A DNA stretch of 14,569 nt from a bacterium (GCA_947377595.1 CANCGK010000015.1:1-14569); one strand, 5' to 3'; positions 1-6,801 are shown, numbered from the stretch's first letter. The notes: generated by a model not told the origin, from the letters alone. Program-made: numbers and translations.

Positions 1-1
1 G

Positions 2-430
2 TTGTTCATTAACCAAGTACGTCAAACAATTAGTGGGATGTCATTTGGACCAAAAGAAACAACAAGTGGTGGTAAAGCTTTAAAATTTTATGCATCAGTT
101 CGGTTAGATATTAGAAAAATAGCATCATTGAAAAAGAATGAAGTTCATTTTGGAAATAGAGTTGCTGTAAAAGTTGTAAAAAATAAAGTTGCTGCACCTT
201 TTAAAAGTGTTGAAATTGATTTATTATTTAATGAAGGTATTAGTAAAGAACTAGAATTGTTAGATATGGCGATTGCTCGCAATATTGTTAAACAATCTGG
301 TTCGTGGTTTTCATTTGGTGATGTTAAATTAGCACAAGGTCGCGAACAAGTTTTAGCACTTTTTAAAGAAGATGCAAAAATATTTGGCGAGATTATGGCT
401 AAGGTTAAAGAAACTTTAGTTACAGTTTAA
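2..430 (+). CDS. recA: Recombinase RecA, C-terminal part (5' end outside window)
   Basis: RecA forms the ATP-dependent filament on single-stranded DNA that drives homologous recombination and triggers SOS cleavage. Only the last ~142 codons are present. The reading frame is open at the left edge, so the TTG at 2 is an internal Leu codon and not a start. Visible are the end of the core strand (FINQVRQ), the DNA-binding loop L2 with its Gly/Thr-rich part (ETTSGG), the hallmark ALKFYASVRLDIR, and the C-terminal domain (VKVVKNKVAAPFK). Compared with E. coli RecA, loop L2 appears one residue longer (SGMSFGPKETT against GVMFGNPETT). The protein also ends soon after KVKETL, lacking the acidic tail of E. 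coli RecA that restrains DNA binding. The infC start follows 37 bases downstream. Identity is very secure; the functional effect of the loop change is unknown. Confidence 0.95.
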   Translation: MFINQVRQTISGMSFGPKETTSGGKALKFYASVRLDIRKIASLKKNEVHFGNRVAVKVVKNKVAAPFKSVEIDLLFNEGISKELELLDMAIARNIVKQSGSWFSFGDVKLAQGREQVLALFKEDAKIFGEIMAKVKETLVTV

Positions 431-467
431 AACATATACAAATTGATGTGTAGGAGTTAATTTTACA

Positions 468-1004
468 TTGAAGAAAAACTCTCGTAAAAATTTGGTTAAC
501 GATCAAATTATCGCAGATAACGTTCAGGTAATATCTGCAAGTGGCGAAAATTTGGGAGTTGTACCATTAAAAAAAGCTTTAGAACTAGCTCAGCTTGCGC
601 GATTAGATTTAGTTTTACTCGACGAGCTTGATGGGTTAGTCCCTTTAGTTAAAGTTATGGATTTTGGCAAGAATCTTTACGCTAAGAAAAAGAAGCTTGC
701 TGAAGGAAAGAAAAAGCAAAAAGTTATTAAAACTAAAGAGCTTAAAATGGAACCAAAAATTGGAATCCATGATTATCAAACAAAGATGAATCAAGGAATT
801 AAGTTTTTGCAATCCGGTAATAAGCTTAAAGTTACATTAACTTTTAGAGGTCGTTTAGCAAATCTTAAAGAACAACGTGGCGCAGAAATGTTTGCGCAGG
901 TTGATCAGACGTTTCTTGATGCAGGCCTATTAAATATTGCGCAGGAAAATGATTTAAAAGCGGGCCCATTTTGGTCAAGAATTTATTACTTAAAAGCAAA
1001 ATAA
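468..1004 (+). CDS. infC: Translation initiation factor IF-3
   Basis: IF-3 binds the 30S subunit, prevents premature joining of 50S and checks the initiator tRNA and start codon. The 178-residue product has the family's length and two-domain layout. The N-domain begins near residue 10 (NDQIIADNVQVI, then GVVPLKKALELA and KVMDFGK). A Lys-rich helical linker covers about 70-90, and the C-domain begins at PKIGIHDYQTK and includes VTLTFRGR. The start is TTG at 468, preceded by GGAG at 453-456 with 11 bases spacing; no in-frame ATG lies upstream. infC commonly uses a rare start codon (AUU in E. coli) for autoregulation. ATT at 467 overlaps this TTG, but its frame stops within seven codons, so TTG is the start. 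rpmI and rplT follow, the classic infC-rpmI-rplT order; thrS, often upstream, is replaced here by recA. Confidence 0.96.
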   Translation: MKKNSRKNLVNDQIIADNVQVISASGENLGVVPLKKALELAQLARLDLVLLDELDGLVPLVKVMDFGKNLYAKKKKLAEGKKKQKVIKTKELKMEPKIGIHDYQTKMNQGIKFLQSGNKLKVTLTFRGRLANLKEQRGAEMFAQVDQTFLDAGLLNIAQENDLKAGPFWSRIYYLKAK

Positions 1005-1013
1005 GGTTGAACT

Positions 1014-1208
1014 ATGCCTAAGATGAAAACAAACTCATCAGCAAAAAAAAGATTTTCAAAAAAAAGTGATACAACGATTAAGTTTTCACAAGGATTTCGT
1101 CGTCACTTATTAACAAAAAAAACAACAAAAAGAAAACGTGATTTACGTCAAGGTAAATATGTTGGAGCTTCTGACATCAAACGTGTTTTAAAATTGTTGC
1201 CATATTAA
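1014..1208 (+). CDS. rpmI: 50S ribosomal protein bL35
   Basis: Small, strongly basic 64-residue protein of the large ribosomal subunit. The N-terminus MPKMKTNSSAKKRF and the C-terminal part with a KYVGASDIKRVLKLLPY ending match bL35. The ATG at 1014 is preceded by an AAGG at 1003-1006, overlapping the infC stop. The gap to infC is nine bases, so the two are almost certainly co-transcribed and probably translationally coupled. In E. coli the rpmI-rplT mRNA is repressed by bL20; whether that holds here cannot be seen, as the spacers are too short for the long E. coli pseudoknot. Confidence 0.96.
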   Translation: MPKMKTNSSAKKRFSKKSDTTIKFSQGFRRHLLTKKTTKRKRDLRQGKYVGASDIKRVLKLLPY

Positions 1209-1236
1209 TTTACATTTATAGTTAGGGATATAGAAG

Positions 1237-1584
1237 ATGTCACGAGTTAAACGTGGGATGCACTCAAAAAAACGACACAAACGTTTATTAAAACAAACTA
1301 AGGGTTATTACGGACAACGCAAGAACGTTTTCTGTCGTGCAAAAGAAACATTAATGCGTGCTTGGGCGTATGCTTTCCATGGTAGAAAATTAAAGAAACG
1401 TAATATGCGTAGCTTATTTATCGTGCGTATTAACGCAGCGGTACGTCCATTTGGAATTCCATACAGCCAATTTATTTCAAAATTAAACAAATCTAACATT
1501 ATTCTTAACAGAAAAATGTTGGCTCAAATCGCGGTTTTTGAACCAGCTGTATTTGCAAAAATTGTTCATATTGCAAAAAATTAA
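1237..1584 (+). CDS. rplT: 50S ribosomal protein bL20
   Basis: bL20 is a primary 23S rRNA-binding protein needed early in 50S assembly. The 115-residue product has the normal length. It begins with the basic extension of the family (MSRVKRGMHSKKRHKRLLK), followed by KGYYGQRKNVFCRAKE, the AWAYAFHGRKLKKRNMRSLFI region and the globular C-domain (RINAAVRPFGIPYSQFI). ATG at 1237; a GTTAGGGATA stretch 10-16 bases upstream is a modest ribosome-binding site. It is the last gene of the infC-rpmI-rplT group; the next gene starts 88 bases on behind its own possible promoter. Confidence 0.97.
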   Translation: MSRVKRGMHSKKRHKRLLKQTKGYYGQRKNVFCRAKETLMRAWAYAFHGRKLKKRNMRSLFIVRINAAVRPFGIPYSQFISKLNKSNIILNRKMLAQIAVFEPAVFAKIVHIAKN

Positions 1585-1591
1585 CGATATC

Positions 1592-1621
1592 TTGACTCGA
1601 CTAGTTTATTCATACTAGACT
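1592..1621 (+). promoter_or_regulatory. Possible sigma70-type promoter before the coiled-coil/zapA pair
   Basis: TTGACT at 1592-1597 and TAGACT at 1616-1621 are separated by 18 bases and lie about 50 bases before the ATG at 1673. A small inverted repeat (CTAGT 1601-1605, ACTAG 1614-1618) occupies the spacer and could be an operator or chance. The -35 is good, the -10 only fair. Confidence 0.35.
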
Positions 1622-1672
1622 GTCTTGAAAATTGGTTTATTTGTAAAATACACAAGCAAAAAGGAGAGTGTA

Positions 1673-1972
1673 ATGGAAACAATGCCTGCAAACAGACAAG
1701 AGCAAAATTTGCAAGAAAACTACAATCTTAATCTAACTCTTTTGGAAGAAAAAGTTATTCGTTTAGTTGATATGGTTAAAAGCCTCAAACTTTCGAATCA
1801 ATCTTTGCAAGAAGAGAATCAAATGTTAAAACATCAATTAATGAAAACTGAAACTTCTTTAGTTGCAGAAACTAAAGATCTTGAAGAATTGAGTCAAGAA
1901 AAAATGATGACCAAAATGATTGTTGATGATTTAATTAGAAGTATTGATTCTTTAGTTGACCAAAAGGAATAA
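1673..1972 (+). CDS. Small coiled-coil protein preceding zapA (ZapB-like or TIGR02449-like)
   Basis: A 99-residue, charged, cysteine-free protein. From about residue 20 to 75 it shows heptad-like spacing of Leu/Ile/Val (LNLTLLEEKVIRLVDMVKSL, then SNQSLQEENQMLKHQL), typical of a continuous coiled coil. The open frame extends upstream to a TTG at 1625. The ATG at 1673 is preferred because AAGGAG at 1661-1666 sits six bases before it. The following zapA-like gene starts one base after its stop. In many bacteria zapA is preceded by a small coiled-coil protein, and ZapA and ZapB act together at the FtsZ ring, so a division role is plausible. That role is inferred from context: coiled coils carry little family-specific sequence. 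Confidence 0.8.
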   Translation: METMPANRQEQNLQENYNLNLTLLEEKVIRLVDMVKSLKLSNQSLQEENQMLKHQLMKTETSLVAETKDLEELSQEKMMTKMIVDDLIRSIDSLVDQKE

Positions 1973-1973
1973 G

Positions 1974-2258
1974 GTGGACTCAGGATTAAAAAAGTATCGA
2001 GCTCATATTTTTGGAGACACTTATGCAATCATAAGTGACGAAAAAGAAACTCTGATTTTAGAGGCTGTCAAAATTGTTGATGGTGTTATGCGTGAAATAG
2101 CAGATACTTCACAAGCTGTAGACCCAAAAAAAATTGCTGTATTAACTGCTTTAAAAGTAGCAACCAGAGCGTTGCACGTTGAAGCTATTATGGAGCAAGA
2201 AAAACGCTTGTCGAGTCGAATTATGAATGTTTTAGATAGACAAGAAGCTATTTTATAA
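1974..2258 (+). CDS. zapA: Cell division protein ZapA-like
   Basis: ZapA bundles FtsZ filaments at the division site in the cytoplasm. The 94-residue product has the family pattern. An N-terminal beta part (YRAHIFGDTYAIISDEKE) leads into a helix (LILEAVKIVDGVMREIA), then the conserved DPKKIAVLTALKVATRAL segment and a C-terminal coiled-coil helix ending at RQEAIL. The open frame begins with a TTG at 1956 inside the upstream gene. The GTG at 1974 is preferred because AAGGA at 1964-1968 lies at suitable distance and the product then begins just before the domain. It starts one base after the upstream stop, so the pair is likely translationally coupled. A terminator follows 44 bases after the stop. 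Confidence 0.8.
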   Translation: MDSGLKKYRAHIFGDTYAIISDEKETLILEAVKIVDGVMREIADTSQAVDPKKIAVLTALKVATRALHVEAIMEQEKRLSSRIMNVLDRQEAIL

Positions 2259-2302
2259 TTTGATACTATCAAGCATAGTTTTTATATGTGTTGTTTTATA
2301 CT

Positions 2303-2336
2303 AATAAGCCATCAAGGTCACCCTTTTTGGCTTATT
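2303..2336 (+). terminator. Intrinsic terminator after zapA
   Basis: AATAAGCCA (2303-2311) pairs with TGGCTTATT (2328-2336). Inside it AAGG (2314-2317) pairs with CCTT (2322-2325) across a symmetric two-base internal loop. An ATTTTTG tail follows. It separates the zapA unit from RNase Y. Confidence 0.8.
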
Positions 2337-2404
2337 ATTTTTGATTAGAAATTAGAACTTTAGAAAAATATATACGAGATTAATGAACAGAAATAGGAAT
2401 ATAC

Positions 2405-3958
2405 ATGGTAGCAATTTTATTAGTTGCAGGAATCGGCACGATCATAGCAGGGCTGGTTCTTTTATATTTTGCTCAGCAAAAAATGGCAAAAGCGCATGAT
2501 CTTTTAGAACAATCTGCAGAAAAATGGAAAAATGTTAAGCGTAATATCGATAATGAACGCAGAGAAGCTTTACTTAAAATTAAAGATGAGCTGCATGCAA
2601 AACGTAAAGAATTTGATTTTGAATTAAAACAAGAACGTATCGAGCATGATCGGTATCGTGAAAAAATGAATCAAAAGTACGAAGGCATCGCAAAAAAAGA
2701 ACAACGTCTTGATGATATGCGCGTAGAATTACAGCAAAAAGAACGTGAAATTTTAAAAATGAACGATGCTGTACGTGCAAGCGAAACGAAATTAAAATCA
2801 TTGTATGATGATTTAATTTTAAAACTTGAACAATTAAGTAACATGACGCGCGAAGATGCTAAACGAGCATTGATTGCAACGTTAGAAGACGAAGTTAAAT
2901 ATGTTAGCGAAAAATGGATTCAAAAAGTTGAATCAGAAGCTCGTGATACTGCAAAAAAGCGTGCAGCAGATATTACTGTTACTGCAATGCAACGTTACAT
3001 TGCAGATCAAGTGACCGAAATGACATCTGGTGTTGTGCATCTTCCAAATGAAGAGATGAAAGGTCGCATCATTGGTAAAGAAGGTCGCAATATTAAATCT
3101 TTAGAAATGGCAACAGGTATGGAATTTGTGATTGGTGATACGCCAGAAACAATCACCATTTCTGGATTTAATCCAATTCGAAGAGAAGTTGCAAAACGAT
3201 CCTTAGAGCGTTTGGTGCAAGACGGTAGAATTAATCCAACTCGCATCGAAGAGACTGTTGCAAAATGCGAAGAAGAAATTGATGAATTAATTCAAGAGTA
3301 TGGTAAAAATGTGATTCTTGAATTTAATTTACAAGGGATTCACCCAGAAATTATTACATTATTGGGTAAATTGCATTTTAGAACAAGTTATACACAAAAT
3401 GTTTTACAACATGTCAAAGAAGTTGCGATTTTCTCTCGTATGATTGCAGAAGAACTTGGACTTGATGGTAACGTTGCGTTTCGAGCAGGGTTATTGCACG
3501 ATATAGGTAAAGCTGTTTCTGCCGATGTCGAAGGACCTCACGCGTTAGTTGGTGCTGATATTGCAAAACGATGTGGCGAAAATGAAGAAGTTGTTAACGC
3601 AATTGCAGCTCACCACGAAGAAGTTCCGTACAAAAGTATTTATGCACCGATTGTCGTGATTGCAGATACTATTTCAGCGTCTCGTCCTGGTGCTCGCAGA
3701 GAAACATTCTCAGCTTACATTAAAAAGTTAGAAAAGTTAGAAGAAATAGCAAATTCCTACAGCGGTGTAAAAAAAGCGTATGCTTTGCAAGCTGGTAGAG
3801 AAATCAGAATTATCATCGAAGAAGATCAGTTAGATGATGATAAAACTGCAATTTTAGCTCGTGATATTGCAAAACGTATTGAAGAAGAAATGAGTTTTCC
3901 TGGTCAAATTAAAGTTAGTGTGATCAGAGAAAAACGTGCGGTCGAATACGCTCGATAA
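2405..3958 (+). CDS. rny: Ribonuclease Y
   Basis: RNase Y is a membrane-anchored endoribonuclease that starts mRNA decay. The 517-residue protein has the complete architecture. An N-terminal transmembrane segment covers about residues 2-22 and a long charged coiled coil about 28-190. A KH RNA-binding domain has the GRIIGKEGRNI loop at 220-230, then GDTPETITISGFNPIRREVA. The HD metal-dependent hydrolase domain spans about 325-425, with H336, the H365-D366 pair in AGLLHDIGKA, HH at 403-404 and D421 in IADTISASRPGARRE. The C-terminal domain ends at EYAR. ATG at 2405 is preceded by TAGGA at 2394-2398. It stands between two terminators and is therefore probably a single-gene unit; no convincing promoter was found in the 68 bases between the upstream terminator and the start. 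All key residues are present, so it should be active. Confidence 0.97.
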   Translation: MVAILLVAGIGTIIAGLVLLYFAQQKMAKAHDLLEQSAEKWKNVKRNIDNERREALLKIKDELHAKRKEFDFELKQERIEHDRYREKMNQKYEGIAKKEQRLDDMRVELQQKEREILKMNDAVRASETKLKSLYDDLILKLEQLSNMTREDAKRALIATLEDEVKYVSEKWIQKVESEARDTAKKRAADITVTAMQRYIADQVTEMTSGVVHLPNEEMKGRIIGKEGRNIKSLEMATGMEFVIGDTPETITISGFNPIRREVAKRSLERLVQDGRINPTRIEETVAKCEEEIDELIQEYGKNVILEFNLQGIHPEIITLLGKLHFRTSYTQNVLQHVKEVAIFSRMIAEELGLDGNVAFRAGLLHDIGKAVSADVEGPHALVGADIAKRCGENEEVVNAIAAHHEEVPYKSIYAPIVVIADTISASRPGARRETFSAYIKKLEKLEEIANSYSGVKKAYALQAGREIRIIIEEDQLDDDKTAILARDIAKRIEEEMSFPGQIKVSVIREKRAVEYAR

Positions 3959-3988
3959 AAATGAGTATTGATTGTGCCTAGTAAAGAT

Positions 3989-4024
3989 AAGGGCTGGTGG
4001 TGAAAAACTATCAGCCCTTTTTTG
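3989..4024 (+). terminator. Intrinsic terminator after RNase Y
   Basis: A 13-bp stem, including two G-T pairs, is formed by 3989-4001 (starting AAGGGCTG) and 4007-4019 (ending CAGCCCTT), closed by a GAAAA loop and followed by a T run to 4023. It lies 31 bases after the rny stop and would end that transcript before ruvC. Confidence 0.9.
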
Positions 4025-4049
4025 CGTAAAATTCACCTTGTGATACACT
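4022..4049 (+). promoter_or_regulatory. Possible promoter for ruvC
   Basis: TTGCGT (4022-4027) and TACACT (4044-4049) are 16 bases apart and end 30 bases before the ruvC ATG. The -35 overlaps the tail of the rny terminator. A promoter is expected here because of that terminator, but the match is moderate. Confidence 0.35.
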
Positions 4050-4079
4050 GATTGCATCTTATTTTACAAAGGAGCTTGC

Positions 4080-4559
4080 ATGGTTATGTTAGGTATTGAT
4101 CCAGGATTTTCGGTTACAGGATATTCTATTCTACAAAAAAATAAAAACCAGGTGATTATGCTTGATCATGGATTTTTAAAATTGCCAGTAACTCAAACTT
4201 TATCGCAAAGAGTTGCAATGTTTTATGATACGTTAGTAGAAAAAATAAAAATGTATCAAGTGACAGCGCTATCTTTAGAAACTTCTTTTCTTGGTAAAAA
4301 TGATCAAACTTTTTTAAAGCTCGGATATTTACGAGGAGTGTTGTATTTAATTGCAGCGCAGTATCAATTACAGATATTTGAATTTGCTCCTCGACAAGTT
4401 AAGCAAACGGTCACTGGTTATGGTGCTGCAGATAAAGAACAGGTGGCAAAAGTTTTGTCAATGTTGTTTCCTGCTATTTCTAAAACTCTTAAATCTGATG
4501 TCACTGATGCGATCGCAATTTCTTTATGCGGGTTATGGCAGTCAGAAAATAATAGGTAG
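4080..4559 (+). CDS. ruvC: Holliday junction resolvase RuvC
   Basis: RuvC cuts Holliday junctions symmetrically, together with RuvAB, to finish recombination. The 159-residue product is slightly shorter than E. coli RuvC. It has the RNase H-like fold signature at the start (MLGIDPGFSVTGY), the GYGAADKEQV segment, and all four acidic catalytic residues: D7, E67 (LSLETSF), D140 and D143 (KSDVTDAIAIS). ATG at 4080 is chosen because AAAGGAG at 4068-4074 is five bases upstream; a second ATG at 4086 would remove two residues. ruvA and ruvB are not adjacent. No clear terminator was found after the stop, but a separate promoter serves the next gene. Confidence 0.95.
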   Translation: MVMLGIDPGFSVTGYSILQKNKNQVIMLDHGFLKLPVTQTLSQRVAMFYDTLVEKIKMYQVTALSLETSFLGKNDQTFLKLGYLRGVLYLIAAQYQLQIFEFAPRQVKQTVTGYGAADKEQVAKVLSMLFPAISKTLKSDVTDAIAISLCGLWQSENNR

Positions 4560-4698
4560 GTTGCAAGTTCTTTTGTTGACATAATTTACAAGTCGCCCAT
4601 CTGAATGAAATGTTGATTCATAAAGACTTTTTATTTTTTATGGCATAAAATATCAATGTTTATTGCGTATAATAAAAGCTTTTTGCACTTGGCTAAAT

Positions 4699-4727
4699 TT
4701 GCCGATATGATTGATTCAATATATACT
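4699..4727 (+). promoter_or_regulatory. Probable sigma70-type promoter of the small secreted protein
   Basis: TTGCCG (4699-4704), a 17-base spacer and a perfect TATACT (4722-4727) lie about 50 bases before the ATG at 4780. This is the best consensus promoter in the window. Confidence 0.55.
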
Positions 4728-4779
4728 TAATGAGTAAAATACATTTTGTTTTATATAAAAATATTAAAGGCTAGGAATC

Positions 4780-5190
4780 ATGAAATATATACATTATATT
4801 TTTATGCATGCATTACTCATTCAAGCAACATTCATTCAATCGGCACAATTTCCTCCTGTTTCTTTTTGCGAAAAGCTATCAATGCGATGCGATCTTTTGG
4901 TGGCAAAATGTTGTGGATATACTGAACAAGATGTGCTGGTTGATGCAGCTCATTTACCAGATCCACGCAGACTTGAAATTTGTTTAGCATTAGGCATTGG
5001 ATCATTAAAAAAGAAAGACTCTCAAGGGCATACTGCTTTATCAGCAGCTCGGTTAGTAGATGCTCAGAAAAGCATTGTAATTATTAAGCAAGAACTAAAA
5101 AAAGAAAAGCAAAAAGAGCAAGAAGAGCAAGGCAGCATGAGCCCAATTTCTGTCACTGATATAAAAATTTTTAATACCAAAATAGATTAA
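4780..5190 (+). CDS. Small secreted protein with one degenerate ankyrin-like repeat
   Basis: A 136-residue protein of no family I can name. Residues 1-22 look like a Sec signal peptide (short N-region, hydrophobic ALLIQATFI, likely cleavage after QSA). Residues about 64-105 hold one ankyrin-like unit: LEICLALGIG, then the loop and helix start DSQGHTALSAARL, then a helix ending in KQELKKE. A Lys/Glu/Gln-rich stretch (104-116) and a polar tail follow. Cysteines at 30, 37, 44 and 45 could form disulfides if exported. ATG at 4780 is served by AGGCTAGGA just upstream, behind a good promoter. It resembles in style the other secreted ankyrin proteins of the window. Export is supported by sequence; function is unknown. 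Confidence 0.75.
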   Translation: MKYIHYIFMHALLIQATFIQSAQFPPVSFCEKLSMRCDLLVAKCCGYTEQDVLVDAAHLPDPRRLEICLALGIGSLKKKDSQGHTALSAARLVDAQKSIVIIKQELKKEKQKEQEEQGSMSPISVTDIKIFNTKID

Positions 5191-5316
5191 ATTTAAAAAT
5201 AAGTCAGATTGCAATGCGCGCGTTTCATTAATGTCAAATTAATTTCAGATGATAATTTTATTTTAAAATAACGATAAATTTCGCACAATTTAATCAATAA
5301 TCAATCAAGGATGCAT

Positions 5317-6198
5317 ATGTATTTAGTTTTCTTTCTCTATGCGCTACTCGCATCGACTTTTTCGATCGGAAAAATGTTGTTAGATATTTTGCCTCCTCTT
5401 TTTTTGATTTCGATAAGAATGATTATAGCAGGGACTATTTTATCATCCGTATGGTATGCATTCGATCGTCAGATCAAAATTAAAGTATCTGATTGGTGGT
5501 TGTTTGCAATTGTTGTTATATTTCATATTTTATTACCTTTTACATCAGAATATATTGCACTGCAATATATTTCGCCTTCATCAGCATGTTTGATGTATAA
5601 TTTATCTCCATTTATATCAGCATTGTTTTCGTATTTTATTTTTAATGAAACTATGACTTTAAAAAAATGGATTGGCTTTGCAATTGGCATTGCAGGCATT
5701 GGGTTATACCTACAATCGCAATGTTGTATTGATTTAGGATTTTCTTGGGCAAATGGGTTGATGTTATTATCTGTTATTACGTCCTGCCTTGGATGGATTT
5801 TTGTGAGAATTTTAGTAAAAAATAAAGGATATTCAACCCTTTTAGTCAACGGCGTTGCAATGTTTATCGGTGGATGGATAGCTTTACCATTTTCGCGATT
5901 ATTCAACGAAACGATAGATCTGCAAGTTATAAATATACCTCATCTTTTAGGACTTTTAACTTTAATGATTTTGATTGCTAATATCATTTTTTATAATTTG
6001 TATGGTTATCTTTTAAAAAAATATACAGCAACATTTTTATCATTTGCCGGATTTGTTACCCCATTATTTGCAGCTTTTTTTCAATGGCTTTTTTTTGGAA
6101 CTTTAGTTCCACATGAATTTTTTATAACGGTCGGCATTGTAGGTCTTGGTATTTTTATTTTTTATCAAGAAGAGCTTAAACAAGGGTATATTGCCTAG
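5317..6198 (+). CDS. DMT-superfamily (EamA) transporter
   Basis: A 293-residue, strongly hydrophobic protein with about ten transmembrane helices arranged as two five-helix EamA halves. The first half ends near FNETMTLKKWIGFAIGIAGI and the second near WLFFGTLVPHEFFITVGIVG; this helix-E-x-x-Gly-rich-helix ending is characteristic of the family. DMT carriers move small metabolites across the inner membrane. Some in intracellular bacteria (Rickettsia, Chlamydia) import S-adenosylmethionine from the host, but the substrate here cannot be read from sequence. The ORF also has an ATG at 5311, but AAGGA at 5307-5311 overlaps it and sits five bases before the ATG at 5317, so 5317 is chosen. It is the last gene before the repeat-rich stretch; a terminator lies at 6343-6373. 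Confidence 0.88.
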   Translation: MYLVFFLYALLASTFSIGKMLLDILPPLFLISIRMIIAGTILSSVWYAFDRQIKIKVSDWWLFAIVVIFHILLPFTSEYIALQYISPSSACLMYNLSPFISALFSYFIFNETMTLKKWIGFAIGIAGIGLYLQSQCCIDLGFSWANGLMLLSVITSCLGWIFVRILVKNKGYSTLLVNGVAMFIGGWIALPFSRLFNETIDLQVINIPHLLGLLTLMILIANIIFYNLYGYLLKKYTATFLSFAGFVTPLFAAFFQWLFFGTLVPHEFFITVGIVGLGIFIFYQEELKQGYIA

Positions 6199-6207
6199 AT
6201 TTTTTAT

Positions 6208-6263
6208 GTAACTAATCAGCACTATAAAAGCCTACGATATCGCTATGCTTATCTTTAAAAATG
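6208..6263 (+). repeat. Truncated copy (A) of the 13-bp-TIR element, left end only
   Basis: Begins with the left terminal repeat GTAACTAATCAGC at 6208-6220. It continues with sequence nearly identical to the full copy at 6556 (CACTA, then ATAAAAGCCTACGATATCG and CTAT, CATCTTT-like, AAAATG) before similarity fades around 6263. No right terminal repeat is found downstream. It starts nine bases after the transporter stop codon. It is probably the remnant of a deleted or decayed copy. Confidence 0.75.
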
Positions 6264-6342
6264 CTAAAATTAACGCGATGTTAGTAAGTGCGCAAGAATC
6301 TATGAGTAATTATGAATTAAAATAACTTCATACAATCTGAAC

Positions 6343-6373
6343 AAGGCCGGTAAAAAAACACTGGCCTTTTTTT
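6343..6373 (+). terminator. Intrinsic terminator downstream of the DMT transporter
   Basis: AAGGCC (6343-6348) pairs with GGCCTT (6363-6368). The stem is extended inward by a G-T pair and two further pairs, with an A-rich loop and a seven-T run ending at 6373. It lies 145 bases after the transporter stop, with only the truncated element copy between. Confidence 0.85.
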
Positions 6374-6468
6374 GCGCTTAAAATTTCAAACATTATGATT
6401 ACACGAAAGCCTTATCAATAGCTATTTAATGCACGCTCTTGCATTCTGAAGATATTTTAAACAATAAG

Positions 6469-6573
6469 ATGATTGAAATACAAATGCAAGCTTTCAGGAA
6501 TTCTGATCGTGGATCTGTACTAGATCAAGGTGTAACTGATATGATAGGATCTTATGTAACTAATCAGCACTAA
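6469..6573 (+). pseudogene. Possible gene remnant truncated by element copy B
   Basis: An open frame of 34 codons starts at ATG 6469. It encodes a mixed-composition peptide (MIEIQMQAFRNSDRGSVLDQ, then GVTDMIGSY) and runs into the left end of the element, which supplies its stop codon at 6571-6573. There is no ribosome-binding site, and an in-frame stop lies just upstream. It may be the decayed tail of a gene into which the element inserted, or a chance frame. I do not recognise the sequence. Confidence 0.25.
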
Positions 6574-6737
6574 GATAAAAGCCTACGATATCGCTATACT
6601 CATCTTTGAAAATGTAGGCGGCGGCCACTAAACGCTTTTTCGATGCAAAAAAGAGTGCATTAGGCCAATCGGCCTCTTAATTTTTCGAAAATTTTCGTAG
6701 AAAAGGTAGGGCAAAAAACTATAAGCTGAGTAGTTAC
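6556..6737 (+). mobile_element. MITE-like element, full copy B (182 bp)
   Basis: Bounded by GTAACTAATCAGC (6556-6568) and GCTGAGTAGTTAC (6725-6737), which are inverted repeats with one mismatch. The interior has no ORF of note. It contains a GGC-triplet run near 6622-6630, an AGGCC-AATC-GGCCT hairpin (6662-6675) and the 12-bp palindrome CGAAAATTTTCG (6686-6697). It is similar along its whole length to the inverted copy at 12742-12926, with small indels. No clear target duplication flanks this copy. With ends, size and copy number like this, a non-autonomous transposable element is the simplest reading; the transposase source is not in the window. Confidence 0.8.
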
Positions 6738-6757
6738 TTTAAAAATTTACAAATTAC

Positions 6758-6801
6758 AATGAGTACTCGTTTATTGCTTATGGATGAGTACTCATTTTTT
6801 T
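6758..6801 (+). terminator. Paired palindrome with T tail (terminator or double operator)
   Basis: AATGAGTACTC (6758-6768) and GAGTACTCATT (6786-6796) form an 11-bp stem with a 17-base loop, followed by a T run to 6801, which suits a terminator. Each arm also contains the self-complementary GAGTACTC. The two arms are therefore also direct repeats with centres 25 bases apart, an arrangement seen for pairs of dimeric repressor sites. No gene directly upstream needs a terminator here. Confidence 0.5.

Noticed and set aside
467..469. ATT start codon for infC as in E. coli
   Set aside because: That frame reaches a stop within seven codons; the IF-3 frame begins with TTG at 468.
2259..2404. 6S RNA gene downstream of zapA, as in many proteobacteria
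   Set aside because: A terminator begins 44 bases after the zapA stop and the remaining space is too short and too AT-rich; no 6S-like bubble structure could be drawn.
6279..6326. Short frame MLVSAQESMSNYELK after element copy A
   Set aside because: Only 15 residues, no ribosome-binding site and no recognisable similarity; not supportable as a gene.
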